Assembly (NCBI RefSeq): GCF_008831285.2
Contig: NC_045147.1
Coordinates: 2,938,001 to 3,002,000, forward strand
Length of the DNA: 64,000 bases
From: Nymphaea colorata
Taxonomy: Eukaryota > Streptophyta > Magnoliopsida > Nymphaeales > Nymphaeaceae
Direction of reading: 5' to 3'
In this document: one piece after another, positions 63,434-64,000 of the stretch
Layout: each line of letters starts with the position of its first letter
How positions within the stretch are numbered: the first letter of the stretch is position 1
The notes under the pieces: model-generated
Databases searched by the model: none
What the model was told of the DNA's origin: nothing
The model's input: only the letters and a program-made list of their open reading frames with translations
Made by a program: the position numbers and the translations under genes

Positions 63434-63814
63434 TGTTAGGTTTTCAAGTTAAGATAAGTCCTTTATTAAGGACTTTTAGTCAGATCTTCTATATTTTATT
63501 TTGTAATCTGTTTTTCTTTTTCATTTTATTGTATTGTTTTTGTTTTTTTTTTTTCAGTTAAAAAGATCAGCTGCGAGAGCTGTTGGGCTCCCCAATGGCT
63601 TCCTCTTTAGTGTCTTTATATGGGCCATTTTGGCACTTTGCAAAGCATGCTTCTTTGAAGCTTTCTTAACTGTTTCTCAAATACCTTTTTGTGCCTTAGT
63701 GCACCGTTCTTATCATTCATCTATAATATAAGGCTTTGTTGTGAGAAATATAAACTTTATCTATATTTTTGTTGACTCTTGCCTTCTCTGAAAGAGACTT
63801 TTCTTGTTGTTACA
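63434..63814 (+). repeat. 5' LTR of the copia element, 381 bp
   Basis: Begins TGTTAGG and ends GTTACA (TG...CA ends), directly before the primer-binding site. It contains a T-rich block and GAGAAATATAAACTT-type sequence. A diverged relative seems present near 14150-14360. Confidence 0.82.
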
Positions 63815-63826
63815 TGGTACCAGAGC
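63815..63826 (+). other. Primer-binding site, initiator tRNA-Met type
   Basis: TGGTACCAGAGC differs at one position from the common plant copia site TGGTATCAGAGC and directly abuts the LTR end. Confidence 0.85.
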
Positions 63827-64000
63827 AAGAAGATCTTGCTATTATTATCAAAGCATCTTTGTGATCAAAGACTCTGGAGGAGTTGAAGACTAGTCATTGG
63901 TTCCCAGCATGCAATGAAACTCTCCCTTCGTCTATGGTGGCCTAGCATCTTCCCCTTGATCGATGTATTCTTTTCCTACCTTAAGATGGAAGACAAGGAC

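Larger units (their letters stand above)
63434..64000 (+). mobile_element. Ty1/copia retrotransposon, 5' end (truncated by the window)
   Basis: A 5' LTR (63434-63814) is followed by a tRNA-Met primer-binding site and a leader that runs to the window edge, where a frame beginning MEDKD may start gag. Its position upstream of the two TADA exons suggests insertion in a TADA intron. The TSD and 3' LTR are outside the window. Confidence 0.8.

Overview
The window is nuclear DNA of a flowering plant. The gene set is plant-typical: a PHO1-type phosphate exporter with SPX and EXS domains, an isoprenylcysteine methylesterase, the organellar tRNA adenosine deaminase TADA, and a broken RUNKEL-type kinase/ARM-repeat gene. 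Plant LTR retrotransposons, short inverted-repeat transposons and many AT, GA and AC microsatellites surround them. The sequence alone does not fix the species. No prokaryotic signals, CRISPR arrays or operons are present.

Layout. 1-6399: 3' half of a decayed Ty3/gypsy chromovirus, with a pol region carrying three in-frame stops and two frameshifts and a 3' LTR of about 3 kb. 7343-10117: RUNKEL-like pseudogene without its first exons. 10120-11043 (minus): coat-protein-like fragment of an endogenous plant pararetrovirus, with an internal 139-bp tandem duplication. 11.3-16 kb: short transposons, retrotransposon debris, unassigned exon-like pieces and a minus-strand copia-type LTR with primer-binding site. 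16-27.8 kb: largely non-genic, with a RAD21/cohesin first-exon fragment (20735-20847), a 3 x 43-bp tandem repeat, a 24-bp inverted repeat and a GC-rich island. 27915-28181: small two-exon gene for a lysine-rich 59-residue protein. 29277-35224 (minus): intact 11-exon ICME gene, 480 residues. 35.2-47.8 kb: gene desert with several inverted-repeat elements and a 318-bp tandem duplication. 47851-56185: intact 14-exon PHO1-family gene, 806 residues, apparently with two GC-AG introns. 56.2-61.3 kb: non-genic with two transposons. 61286-62105 (minus): last two exons of TADA. 63434-64000: 5' end of a Ty1/copia element lying upstream of those exons, probably inside a TADA intron.

The three larger intact genes do not form one pathway: phosphate export, reversal of prenylcysteine methylation, and organellar tRNA wobble editing. 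They look like independently transcribed genes separated by transposon-rich DNA. I did not find a convincing new biological system. The most unusual items are the pararetroviral fragment fused to the decayed kinase gene, the RAD21 exon fragment with its repeats, the two non-canonical PHO1 introns and a 44-bp fold-back inside an ICME intron.
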